Source: JAICMB01 sp963795935 (GTDB lineage Bacteria; Acidobacteriota; Terriglobia; Bryobacterales; Bryobacteraceae). From it: DNA of 64,000 nt. The stretch covers positions 1-64,000 of the forward strand of contig CAWCJO010000008.1 of NCBI GenBank assembly GCA_963795935.1, written 5' to 3'. The first letter of the stretch is position 1, and each line of letters starts with the position of its first letter. The notes beneath the pieces were generated by a model. The model was not told the origin of the DNA. It made no database searches and saw only the letters and a program-made list of their open reading frames with translations. The position numbers were made by a program, and so were the translations under genes. Below are positions 1 through 8,099 of this stretch, piece after piece.

Positions 1-5
1 GCATA

Positions 6-29
6 TTCTCATCGAAGGATGAGCCTGAA
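6..29. repeat. Left terminal inverted repeat of the IS
   Basis: Contains TCTCA at 7-11 and GATGAGCCTGAA at 18-29. It pairs as an inverted repeat with 1621-1642 and equally well with 1586-1607, apart from a one-base gap and a few mismatches in the middle. Confidence 0.75.
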
Positions 30-130
30 GCCGGCGGGAAGGTGATCGGGCCCTGAGGCTCCTTTCCGATGATGTTTTGAACCGCGTACCCGACCAACGG
101 GAGGCAGGGGAGACCCACCGCTTTCCACTG

Positions 131-196
131 GTTTTTCCTTCTTAGGAAGGTTTTTGCTTTTGGTTTTTTGTTTTTTGGTTTTTGGTTTTTGGTTTT
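131..196. repeat. T/G low-complexity tract with small hairpin
   Basis: Inside the IS, downstream of the transposase stop. The short hairpin CCTTC-TTAG-GAAGG (137-150) is followed by about 45 nt of runs of four to six T separated by GG or G. On the plus strand it could act as a weak intrinsic terminator, shielding the IS from outside transcription. The G2T5 periodicity is unlike the surrounding GC-rich sequence. No protein is inferred here. Confidence 0.45.
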
Positions 197-253
197 GTAG
201 GCTCCACCCGTGCGCAAGGCCAGCGGCCAACGGGAGGCGCATGCGGGAGCGCC

Positions 254-1562
254 TCATGCGATCCCTGCACGCTGGAAGCTCTCGAAGAGCTTGCGCTTGG
301 CGCGCTGCATCGCCAGCGCGGCTTCGGTATCGGAGTGGATCTGTGCGCAGCGCTCCAGCTCGGCCAGCGTGACGCCCGGCCGCAGGCAGCTCTGGCAATG
401 CGGCGATTCCCGGAATAACTCGAAAGGGGTGGCCCACCGCAGGTAAACGCGGCGGCGCTTGCCATTGGCCTCGGTGAGGAGCTGGGGCACGGCGCAAGGA
501 CGATGGAAGTTGACGTACGCGTTCAGGTGTTGCCGATGAAACTGGTCCATTGCCGCGGCGTGTTGCGCGTCGATGTGGCCGTAGCCGAGATGCTTGCGGA
601 TAATGGCTCCATTCTTGGACTCCACCAAGCCGTTGTCGCCGGAATGATGCGCCCGTGACTTGGTTTGTTGGATAAGTAGTTTGCCCAGCAGCTGCGCGAC
701 GTTGTAGTTGATGAACTCGCTGCCGTTGTCGGAATGAAAGCCGCGAATAACGAACGGAAACTGCCCCAGCAGGGCTTCCAGCACCGGCAGCAACCAGAGT
801 TCGTAGATTTGCGGAGCGGCGGCCACGATTTCCCACTGCGTCACCTGGTCCACGGCGTTAATGTGATACAACCCCTTGCGGCCGTCTTGATCCCCCTGCC
901 CTGGGCGAAGGCGCTCGCCTCAGCTTGTCATCTGATAAGCAGACCCATGCCGTCTGGGTCAGGGCCTGCACCGTGTCGATGCGCAGGTATCCAGGCGCGC
1001 CGTGGGGTTGCGGTCGCCTCCGCTCGCCTATAGGAATCGGCGTGGGCCGCGTCGGTTGATAGCCGGTGTTGCGTTTCCGGTAGCTTGCCGAGTTGCGCAA
1101 CCGGTACAGGTGCGCCACCGAGATCGCCGAAAGCCGGGCGTAGGCTGCTTGCCCATATTCGCTGTATTCGCGCTCCAGGATGCGCCTGGTGGCGGGTCCG
1201 CTCAGGTTCCCGTGCGCCTTGTCGACGTAGGCCAGCAGATCCACATCCGAGGGAGTGTAACGCTTGGCAAATTGGGTGCGCTGATAGGCAGCTGCTTTGA
1301 CTCGCCCGTTTTTGCGGTATGCCGCGATCAGCCGCGTCACCTGGGCGCGGCTGAGGCCCGTCATGCGGGCCAGATAGCTCCGCACCAAACCTTTGCCCGG
1401 CCGGTTCAGGCTGGCGTACTGGTGTTGTACCAGAGTCCGCTCCACCCAACCGTACACTTCCTCGCGGCGCTGCCCCGCAAACCTCACCTCGCCGCTGCCG
1501 GCCAGGAAGGCCCGGATCTGCTCCAGGCTTCCGGCTTCTGAATCGTCCATGCTGATGATCAA
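254..1562 (-). pseudogene. Integrase-core transposase, interrupted by a 70-nt insertion
   Basis: Transposase of the enclosing IS. The N-terminal part (1562 down to about 970) has a helix-turn-helix segment, GLSRAQVTRLIAAYRK. The first catalytic Asp is in LRIDTV. The C-terminal part (about 895 down to 254) carries the second Asp in HSDNGSEF and the Glu in VESKNG, so the whole DDE triad is present. The reading frame breaks only at 900-969. Deleting exactly those 70 nt joins the halves as DTVQGDQDGRKGLYHIN, a smooth integrase-core sequence. The start is taken as the ATG at 1562; an upstream MSLKEK start would need another shift. As it stands the gene should make no full-length transposase. Confidence 0.85.
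895..969. mobile_element. Palindrome-rich mini-element with 5-bp flanking repeat
   Basis: A 65-nt non-coding insert (900-964) flanked by the direct repeat CCTGC (895-899 and 965-969), as expected for a target-site duplication. It is almost all dyad symmetry: AGGCG-CT-CGCCT (909-920), GCTTGTCA-TC-TGATAAGC (923-940, one G-T pair) and GACCCA-N7-TGGGTC (942-960). An outer GCCCTG/CAGGGC pair (898-903 and 960-965) closes it into a cloverleaf-like fold. Removing 70 nt restores the transposase frame perfectly. It has no coding capacity, so it must move in trans if it is mobile. A MITE- or REP-like unit is the nearest known kind of thing; I do not recognise the family. Confidence 0.7.
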
Positions 1563-1585
1563 TTCCCAGCATCCCGATCTTTTCC

Positions 1586-1642
1586 TTCAGGCTCATCTTG
1601 CGTGAGAATCCAAGCACCCGTTCAGGCTCATCTTGCGTGAGA
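1586..1642. repeat. Duplicated right terminal repeat of the IS
   Basis: The same 22-bp repeat, beginning TTCAGGCTCATC and ending GCGTGAGA, occurs at 1586-1607 and again at 1621-1642 with 13 bp between. Both are inverted relative to 6-29. The inner copy sits just upstream of the transposase start and could also act as a transposase-binding site. Confidence 0.8.
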
Positions 1643-1699
1643 CAAGAGTACGTGACCCGCGCGGTTATGTTATCGTCAATATCCGCTGGGTCTACGTTC

Positions 1700-2170
1700 A
1701 TGCATCGAACCATAAACCTGATCGTCAACGGTCAAAAATATTCGCATTCCGTGGAGCCGCGCTTGCTCCTCATCCACTACCTCCGCGATGTCCTGGGGCT
1801 GACGGGTTCGCATATCGGCTGCGAGACGTCGTTATGCGGCGCTTGTACCGTCCACATGGACGGCAAGGCTATCAAGAGCTGCTCACTATTCGCCGTGCAG
1901 GCCGACGGGCGCAATGTACTGACCATAGAAGGGCTCGCCAGAGATGGCAAGCTCGACGCCATGCAGGACGCCTTCTGGGCGGAACACGGCGCGCAATGCG
2001 GGTTCTGCACGCCCGGCATGATCATGAGCGCAAAACAGGTCGTCGAACGCAATCCGAACCCGGACGAAGAGGAGATCCGGCACGGCATCGAGGGCAACAT
2101 CTGCCGCTGCACCGGGTACCAGCACATCGTAAATGCCGTGAAGGCCGCCGCGGCCAAGGCAGGAGCCTGA
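1700..2170 (+). CDS. coxS: CO/aldehyde dehydrogenase-like iron-sulfur small subunit
   Basis: A 156-aa [2Fe-2S] subunit of the xanthine oxidase family. It passes electrons from the molybdenum site to FAD in the CoxSLM-type complex. Both clusters are visible: the N-terminal plant-ferredoxin type (GCETSLCGAC followed by a Cys in IKSC) at about residues 41-63, and the helical C-terminal type (CGFCTPG, then NICRCTGY) at about 100-142. The length is normal for the family. The start at 1700 gives the standard N-terminus MHRTINLIVNG; longer forms run into the IS end. coxL starts 1 nt after its stop, so the genes form one transcription unit. The upstream IS leaves only 57 bp, in which I see no consensus promoter. 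Confidence 0.92.
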   Translation: MHRTINLIVNGQKYSHSVEPRLLLIHYLRDVLGLTGSHIGCETSLCGACTVHMDGKAIKSCSLFAVQADGRNVLTIEGLARDGKLDAMQDAFWAEHGAQCGFCTPGMIMSAKQVVERNPNPDEEEIRHGIEGNICRCTGYQHIVNAVKAAAAKAGA

Positions 2171-2171
2171 T

Positions 2172-4509
2172 ATGGCCACTCCGACCATCACCAAAACCGA
2201 AACCTACGTGGGCAAGAGAATCAAACGCGCTGGAAGATCCGCGGCTGATCACCGGAACGGCGACGTACGTCGACGATATACAAATGCCAGGCATGCACCA
2301 CGCCTGCATTGTGCGCAGCCCGCACGGGGCCGCGAAAATCAAGTCCATCGATGTCAAGCCGGCCACGGAGATGCCAGGCGTGCTCGCGGTATTCACGGGT
2401 AAAGACACCGCGGAAGTGGGGCCGGTGCCGTGCGGCGCTTCCCTGCCCGGCCTGCGCGTGCCGCACCATCACGTGCTGGCGATGGACCGCGTGTACTTCA
2501 TCGGCCACCCGGTGGCGGTCGTAGTGGCATCGGACCGCTACATTGCGCGCGACGCCGCCGAGCGCATCGAAGTCGATTACGAGCCTGTTCCCGCCGTCAC
2601 CGATGTCGAGAAGGCCCTCGAGGCGGGGGCTCCGGCCGTGCATCCCGAATGGCCCGACAACACCGCGTTCAACTATCACCAGGAAGGCGGCGACGTGGAC
2701 GGCGCCTTCGCCGAGGCCGAAGTTGTCGTCAAGCAGCGCATCACCAGCCAACGGCTGATTCCCTGCGCGATGGAAACGCGCGGCGTGGTGGCCGACTGGC
2801 GCTCCGGCGATAAGACGCTCAACCTGTATTCCTCGACGCAGATTCCACATCTGATGCGCACCCTGGTGGCGCAGATGCTCGGCATCCCGGAGCATCACAT
2901 GCACGTCATCACGCCCGAAGTGGGCGGCGGGTTTGGAAGCAAGCTCAACGTCTACGCCGAAGAGGCCCTGATGGGTTTCGTCGCCATGAAGATCGGCAAG
3001 CCGGTGAAGTGGATCGAATCGCGGCGGGAAAACTTCATGTGCACGACTCACGGCCGCGGCCATGTCGATTATTACGAAGTCGCGGCGAAGCGCGATGGAA
3101 CGATCACCGGCATCAAGCTGAAATTGATTCAGGACCTGGGCGCTTATCATCAGTTGCTGACGCCGGCGATTCCGACGCTGTCGGTTCTGATGATGCCGGG
3201 CCTGTATAATTGCCAGAACATCAAGGCCGATATTATCGGCGTATTCACGAACGCGGTTCCGACCGACGCGTATCGCGGCGCGGGGCGGCCCGAGGCGACG
3301 CACGGCATCGAGCGCATGGTCGATATTCTGGCGGCGGAATTGAAAATGGATGCGGCCGAGATCCGTTTCAAGAACTTCGTTTCGAACGAGCAGTTTCCTT
3401 ACGCCACCGCCACGGGCCTGACCTACGACAGCGGCAACTACTCGGCGCCGCTGAATAAGGCGCTTGAAGCGGTGGGATATGTGAAGCTGCGCCAGCAACA
3501 GGCCGACGAGCGCAAGCAGGGCAAGCTGATGGGAATTGGAATCTCGACGTACGGCGAGATCTGCGCGATCGGGCCCTCGCCCGCCACGCCCGCCGGAGGG
3601 TGGGAGAGCGCGACGGTCAAAATCGAGCCGAGCGGAAAAGTGACGGTGATGACGGGCATCTCTCCGCACGGGCAGGGCGAGGAAACAAGCTTCGCGCAGA
3701 TCGCCGCGGACGAGCTGGGGGTCGGTCTCAATGACGTTACGGTGCTGCACGGCGACACCGCCATCGTGCAGTACGGCATCGGGACATTCGGCAGCCGCGC
3801 CACCGCCATCGGCGGCACGGCGATGTACTTCGCCATTCAGGAACTCAAGGAAAAAATCAAGAAATACGGCGCCATGCTGCTCGATTCGAACGATGTTACG
3901 TTCGCGGACGGCAAGTGCGTGGACAATAAGACGGGGCAATCGAAAACGCTGGCGGAAATCGCGGCGGCCTCCTACCGCGCCATGAAGCTGCCGCCCAATA
4001 CGCAGCCGGGCATGGTGGCGACGCACTTTTGGGAACCCCCGAATTTCACGTTCCCGTTCGGCGCCCACATCGTTGTAAGCGAGGTCGACCGCGAAACGGG
4101 CGAGATTGCGATCCGCCGCTATGTCGCGATCGACGACTGCGGCAAGATAATCAATCCGCTGCTGGTGGACGGGCAGGTGCACGGAGGCGTCGTACAGGGG
4201 CTTGGCCAAGCGCTGTGGGAGCACGCCGTCTACGACGATAGCGGCCAGCTCGTCACGGGCGAATTCATGGATTACGCAGTGCCGCGAGCAACCCGGATTC
4301 CCTGGATCGAAAGCGGACATACGGAAACGCCGTCGCCGGTGAACCCGCTCGGCGTCAAAGGCGTCGGCGAGGCCGGGACGATCGGGTGCTCGCCCGCGGT
4401 GGTCAATTCCGTGGTCGATGCCTTAAGTCCTCTGGGGGTGCGGCACATCGATATGCCGCTTACGCCCGAAAAGATTTGGAAGCTTGTCCACGCGGGAGGG
4501 CAGTCGTGA
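2172..4509 (+). CDS. coxL: Form II CO dehydrogenase-like molybdopterin subunit (frameshifted near 2228)
   Basis: The large molybdopterin-cytosine-dinucleotide catalytic subunit. The N-terminus (MATPTITKTETYVGKRIKR) is in the frame starting at 2172, then continues as LEDPRLITGTATYVDD in another frame. One extra base within 2226-2230 explains the break. The active-site loop reads AYRGAGR, the signature of form II (BMS/OMP) enzymes, not the AYxCSFR of true form I CoxL, so the substrate may be CO or an aldehyde. The molybdenum-site glutamate lies in GVGEAG near the C-terminus, and a Gly-rich VGGGFGSK motif is present. The length, about 778 aa, is normal. The stop overlaps the GTG start of coxM (GTGA). 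Function as a carboxydotroph enzyme is inference only. Confidence 0.88.
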
Positions 4510-5348
4510 TTCCGCAGGAATTCGATTACGCCACGCCCGCGAGTCTCGAAGAAGCGCTTGGCCTGCTCGCGAACGAGAATGCGAAGGCGCTGGCCGGCGG
4601 CATGAGCCTGGTGCCCATGATGAAACTGCGTTTCGCGGCGCCGGAGCAAATCGTCGACCTCGGCCGCTTGCCGCATTTCGATGCCATTCGCGCCGAAGGG
4701 GGCGAAATTCATATCGGCGCCATGGCAACTCATTACTCGATTGAAAATTCGCCGCTGCTGCGCGCCCAATGCCCGTTGCTGTGCGAGGCCGCGCATCATA
4801 TCGGCGACTTGCAGGTGCGCAACATGGGTACGATCGGGGGCAGCTCCGCTCACGCCGATCCGGCCGCCGATTATCCCGCCGCGTTGTTCGCGCTGGAGGC
4901 GAAGTTCAAGCTGGTCAAGACGGGCGCCGAACGCATCGTGCCGGTCGAGGAATTTTTCATCGATACCTTCACCACCTCCCTTCAGGCGGGCGAGTTGATC
5001 GAGGAAATTATCGTTCCCGTGGAGCAGTCGGGCACCGGGACCAGCTATCAAAAGGTGGCGCACCCCGCCTCCGGCTTTGCGGTAGTGGGCATCGCGGCGC
5101 GCGTCCACAAATCGGGTCCAAAAGTGAACTGGGCGCGTATCGGCGTCACCGGTCTGGCCGGCAAGGCCTTTCGCGCGACCTCGGTTGAAACGGCGATCAC
5201 CTTCCGTTCGCCCGAGGAGGCCGCCGCCACGGTGGCCGACGGCATCGAAGCGAACTCCGACCTGTACGCGTCGGCCGAGTATCGCGCCCATCTCGCTCGC
5301 GTCTATACCGCCCGCGCGATTCATCGCGCGCTTTCGAGGACTTCGTAG
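4506..5348 (+). CDS. coxM: CO/aldehyde dehydrogenase-like FAD subunit
   Basis: A 280-aa FAD-binding medium subunit. The two diagnostic flavin motifs are present: AGGMSLVPMMK near residues 35-45 and TIGGSSAHADPAAD near 109-122. A CO_deh_flav_C region follows. The GTG start at 4506 overlaps the coxL stop, which fixes the start and implies translational coupling. A longer in-frame reading lies inside coxL and is not needed. The gene is intact, and with coxS and coxL completes the electron path Mo to 2Fe-2S to FAD. The gene order S-L-M differs from the M-S-L order of classical form I operons, in keeping with form II. Confidence 0.9.
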   Translation: MIPQEFDYATPASLEEALGLLANENAKALAGGMSLVPMMKLRFAAPEQIVDLGRLPHFDAIRAEGGEIHIGAMATHYSIENSPLLRAQCPLLCEAAHHIGDLQVRNMGTIGGSSAHADPAADYPAALFALEAKFKLVKTGAERIVPVEEFFIDTFTTSLQAGELIEEIIVPVEQSGTGTSYQKVAHPASGFAVVGIAARVHKSGPKVNWARIGVTGLAGKAFRATSVETAITFRSPEEAAATVADGIEANSDLYASAEYRAHLARVYTARAIHRALSRTS

Positions 5349-5354
5349 CGGCCG

Positions 5355-5802
5355 ATGAAAATCGCCGGTTCCTACACCGTGCCAGTGGGGAGCGAGCGGG
5401 CCTATGCCCTGCTGCAGGATCCCGACCGTGCTCGCAATTTGCATGCCGGGGACGGATCGTTTGGAGAAGATTGGCGACGATGAATATGAGATGAAGATGA
5501 AGATGGCGATCGCCGCTCTTTCGGGCTCGTTCGACGGCAAGGTGCGTTTGGCGGACCGAAACCCACCCGAGAGTTTCCGGCTGCTGGTCGAGGGTACGGG
5601 CAAAATCGGTTTTTTAAAAGGCGACGGGCTTCTGAGGCTGCATCCTCAGACGGAAAATTCAACGCAGGTAAATTATGACGGCGAGGTCCAGGTCGGAGGC
5701 ACGATCGCGGCGCTCGGCCAGCGTCTTCTGGACACGACATCGAAGCTGATGATCAGAAAATTCTTCGAGAAATTCGCGTCGGAAGCGTCGAAAGCCGCCT
5801 AG
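5355..5802 (+). CDS. coxG: CoxG-like membrane-recruitment/SRPBCC protein (frameshifted near 5427)
   Basis: A carbon monoxide dehydrogenase subunit G (CoxG, SRPBCC/START fold) homologue of about 149 aa. The family helps attach CO dehydrogenase to the membrane. The start MKIAGSYTVPVGSERAYALL is 6 nt after coxM. The sequence then shifts frame and continues as VLAICMPGTDRLEKIGDDEY through to the stop at 5802. One surplus base around 5426-5429 accounts for this. The CMPG turn and the acidic strand after it are typical of the family. Its position as last gene of the cox set fits. Whether the frameshift is real cannot be told from the sequence. Confidence 0.82.
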
Positions 5803-5808
5803 GCCCGT

Positions 5809-6018
5809 TTAGACATACCGAGGCGCCCGATGAGTCGATTTTCTTGCGCGTACGTTGGCGCGGCTTCGCCCGCCAAGCAGGAGGAAATACGGTCGATCGG
5901 CCTGCGTGACAACCGTGAAGCGAAACGGACCTGGCCGGACTTTCGCTTCCACGACCGGCGGTTCCACTCCGAGCGCCGCGAACAAAACCGCCGCCGCAAG
6001 GATTTGTCGAACTTTCAT
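5809..6018 (-). CDS. Small putative exported protein
   Basis: A possible 69-aa protein convergent with coxG (6-bp gap). It begins MKVRQILAAAVLFAALG, a good Sec signal peptide (n-region Lys/Arg, hydrophobic h-region) with a possible cleavage after VEA near residue 24. The mature part is short, basic and has no motif I know. Nothing else supports it. The opposite strand has a longer open frame (5830-6348) with no protein character. Treat this as hypothetical. Confidence 0.35.
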   Translation of the reverse strand: MKVRQILAAAVLFAALGVEPPVVEAKVRPGPFRFTVVTQADRPYFLLLGGRSRANVRARKSTHRAPRYV

Positions 6019-6128
6019 GACGTGATGGAGGCAACCGTCGGGCCATCGCGCAGATCGCGCGAAATCAACCGGCTACGTCGTCAATCCAAACGCTGCCGCG
6101 TAAAGCTTTCAGGGCTTGGGGAAGATGG

Positions 6129-6164
6129 AGAAAAAAAAAGCGCGACCCGGGAAGAGCCGCGCTT
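6129..6164 (-). terminator. Intrinsic terminator read on the minus strand
   Basis: On the minus strand AAGCGCG (from 6164) pairs with CGCGCTT (ending 6138) around a 13-nt loop and is followed directly by nine T residues (6138-6130). This is a textbook rho-independent terminator for leftward transcription. The only annotated leftward gene nearby begins further left (6018), and the genes to the right are rightward. The transcript it ends is therefore unexplained. Confidence 0.65.
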
Positions 6165-6466
6165 AATACCAGAGGAGGAGAAGGGTAAGATTTTCGGAAC
6201 CAACTGGAGTTCGTCACGCCATTTGGCCGTCCATCTTCTTCTGTGTAAGGAGACGTACTCCTGTAGGGGGTGGTTGCAAAAAAGTCCGTATCTGTTGCAA
6301 TCCAGCCACACTGACCAGCTATGCAGGCACGCCGACTGCCAACATTGAAGGCTTATTATATCTAATAAATGCCTTGTAATTAATGACTTACATCCTCTAA
6401 GCGCCAGCCGCTCTTCACTTTTACTACAACCGCGTGCAATACTGAAAAAGGAAAGATTACACTCGA
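6165..6466. other. Gene-free upstream region with TTGCAA repeats
   Basis: About 300 nt without a credible protein gene, notably more AT-rich than the surroundings in its right half. It holds a small hairpin AGGAG-ACGTA-CTCCT near 6249-6263 and two copies of GTTGCAA at 6273-6279 and 6294-6300. These begin 21 bp apart, which is two helical turns, so they suit a dimeric regulator in front of the gene at 6467. A TTATTATATCTAATAA stretch (6352-6367) may include a -10 region. A leftward RNA ending at 6130 could also originate here. Confidence 0.4.
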
Positions 6467-7819
6467 ATGTCTCACTTGGTCGAGGCGGTAGGCCGTTACC
6501 ACAAAATCTTAGAGGCCGATTCGTATAAGGATCTCTCCTGGGCACACGAACTCCAGGAGCGTATGAAGACGCAGCAGCTTGCCGTGGGCGGACGGCCCGT
6601 TTCGCCCACACTGCGTCCGCATTTTATCACACGGCGTCAGTACACCAATTTGGTGAAGATCGCGGAGTGTCTGTTCACGGCGATCAATCGCGTCGAGAAC
6701 ATGGCGTTGTCGAGCCCGGCTCTGCTCTCGCGCATGGAATTGCTGCCGGCCGAGAAGATGCTGGCTTCGGTCGATCCCGGCTATCCGTTCTTATCGGTGA
6801 CGTCGCTGCTCGATACGCATCTGCACAACGGCACCGTGCGGTTCGCGCGCTATAATCCCGAAACGCCCGTCGGCCTGGCGTATGCGGACGCGCTTTCGGA
6901 TCTGTTCTACGACATCGCCCCGGTGAAAGAATTCCGCAAGAAATACGCCTTAACCAAGCTGCCGGGCATGAAACACCTGCTCCACGCGGTCCTGAAAGCA
7001 TATAAGGAGTGGGGCGGGAAGAACAAGAAACCGAACATCGCGATTCTGGAGTTCCGTCAACCTTTTCAAACTTCGGAATCCGGCGAGAATGCGTTGATTC
7101 GCGATTTTTTTCGCAAAGAGGGATACGGATGCCAGATCGTCTCGCCGGACCAACTCGAATACCGCAATGACGAGCTGCGGGCCGGCGATTTCACGATTGA
7201 GTTGGTTTACCGCCGCATAAAAGTGCAGGAATTTCTGGTCCGCTACGACCTGACGCATCCACTTTTACGGGCGTATCGCGAAGGGAACGTCTGCGTCGTC
7301 AACAATTTTCGATCCGAAGTCGCGCAGAAAAAGGCGATTTTCGACCTTCTTACCGACGAGGCCATCACGGCCAGTTTTCCGGCCGCCGAGAAAAGGGCGA
7401 TCCGCGATTTCGTGCCATGGACCCGCAAGGTGCAGACCGCGAAAACGACGTACCAGGCCGAAGAAGTAGATTTGCCGGAGTTCATTCTAAAGAATCGCGA
7501 GACGCTGGTGCTGCGTCCTAACGACGATTCCACCGACAACCACTCCTTCCTCGGCTCCGAGACCGACGACGCCGGCTGGGAGAAGGCGCTGAAGACCGCA
7601 ATGCGCAACCCGTACGTAGTGCAGGAAGCGATCGCGCCAGTGCACGAGACCTTCCCATTGCTGAACTACGGCCATCTTGAACTGCGCAAAATGCGCGTCG
7701 ACGTTTATCCGCACTCCTATCTCGGTAAGGTACAGGGATGCTCGACATGGCTCAGCCCGACGACCGGTTTCTCATCGCTCTCCGGCGTGGCGCCGACTTA
7801 TATTCTCGACGTGAAGTAG
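6467..7819 (+). CDS. Circularly permuted ATP-grasp-like protein of unknown role
   Basis: A 450-aa cytoplasmic protein without signal peptide. The C-terminal half looks like an ATP-grasp/glutathionylspermidine-synthase-type fold: an acidic strand ending ELVYRR, a turn VRYDLTHPLLRAYREG, a basic GNVCVVNNFRS segment, LVLRPNDDSTDN (metal/nucleotide-binding Asp and Asn), and NPYVVQEAI. The N-terminal 150 residues are helical and unassigned. Such proteins ligate a carboxylate to an amine using ATP, but no substrate can be named. The gene stands alone. The start MSHLVEAVGRYHK at 6467 follows a purine-rich stretch (AAAAAGGAAAG). The fold call rests on pattern memory only. Confidence 0.55.
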   Translation: MSHLVEAVGRYHKILEADSYKDLSWAHELQERMKTQQLAVGGRPVSPTLRPHFITRRQYTNLVKIAECLFTAINRVENMALSSPALLSRMELLPAEKMLASVDPGYPFLSVTSLLDTHLHNGTVRFARYNPETPVGLAYADALSDLFYDIAPVKEFRKKYALTKLPGMKHLLHAVLKAYKEWGGKNKKPNIAILEFRQPFQTSESGENALIRDFFRKEGYGCQIVSPDQLEYRNDELRAGDFTIELVYRRIKVQEFLVRYDLTHPLLRAYREGNVCVVNNFRSEVAQKKAIFDLLTDEAITASFPAAEKRAIRDFVPWTRKVQTAKTTYQAEEVDLPEFILKNRETLVLRPNDDSTDNHSFLGSETDDAGWEKALKTAMRNPYVVQEAIAPVHETFPLLNYGHLELRKMRVDVYPHSYLGKVQGCSTWLSPTTGFSSLSGVAPTYILDVK

Positions 7820-8099
7820 TTCCGGGATAACCCAGAAGATTTCGACCGGCGCATTGCGGATGGCCCGTACGGCCGCGAATCCCTACTCGGAATGTCCGCC
7901 CTTCAGCGCCGGATTCGCCGGGGCCGCCGCGATTGCATTCCCCTGATTTACACGGTATGCAATGCGACCAACCTGATGAGACAAAGATCAGCCAGATCGG
8001 GGTGCGATCGGCGTACCGCGCGGCCAGTTTCCAAAAGACGCGGAATATGACCGGAATAGTAAACGCGGGCGAATGGGCAAGCCGCGTATCCGCGGACCC

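Larger units (their letters stand above)
6..1642. mobile_element. Insertion sequence with an rve-type DDE transposase
   Basis: About 1.64 kb, with one minus-strand transposase. The ends are imperfect inverted repeats: GATGAGCCTGAA at 18-29 is the reverse complement of TTCAGGCTCATC, which opens repeats at 1586 and 1621. The outer part also matches (TCTCA at 7-11 against TGAGA at 1638-1642). The right-end repeat is present twice in tandem, so which copy is the working end is unclear. I see no convincing target duplication outside the ends. The transposase resembles integrase-core (IS481/IS3-like) enzymes, but I cannot fix the family. The right end lies 57 bp before coxS, so the insertion may have replaced the native cox promoter. 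Confidence 0.8.

Noticed and set aside
2221..4320. A 699-codon open frame on the minus strand
   Set aside because: It lies fully antisense to coxL, is rich in His/Arg/Asp with no domain character, and mirrors the codon periodicity of the real gene.
4272..5603. A 443-codon minus-strand open frame
   Set aside because: Antisense shadow of coxL/coxM/coxG; low-complexity Arg/Gly/His composition and no motif.
5830..6348. A 172-codon plus-strand open frame
   Set aside because: Arg/Glu/Ser-rich translation without family features, runs through a minus-strand terminator hairpin and into the intergenic region.
7820..8099. A possible small gene between the ATP-grasp-like protein and the enolase-superfamily gene
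   Set aside because: Short open frames there have no start context, signal peptide or family-like sequence.
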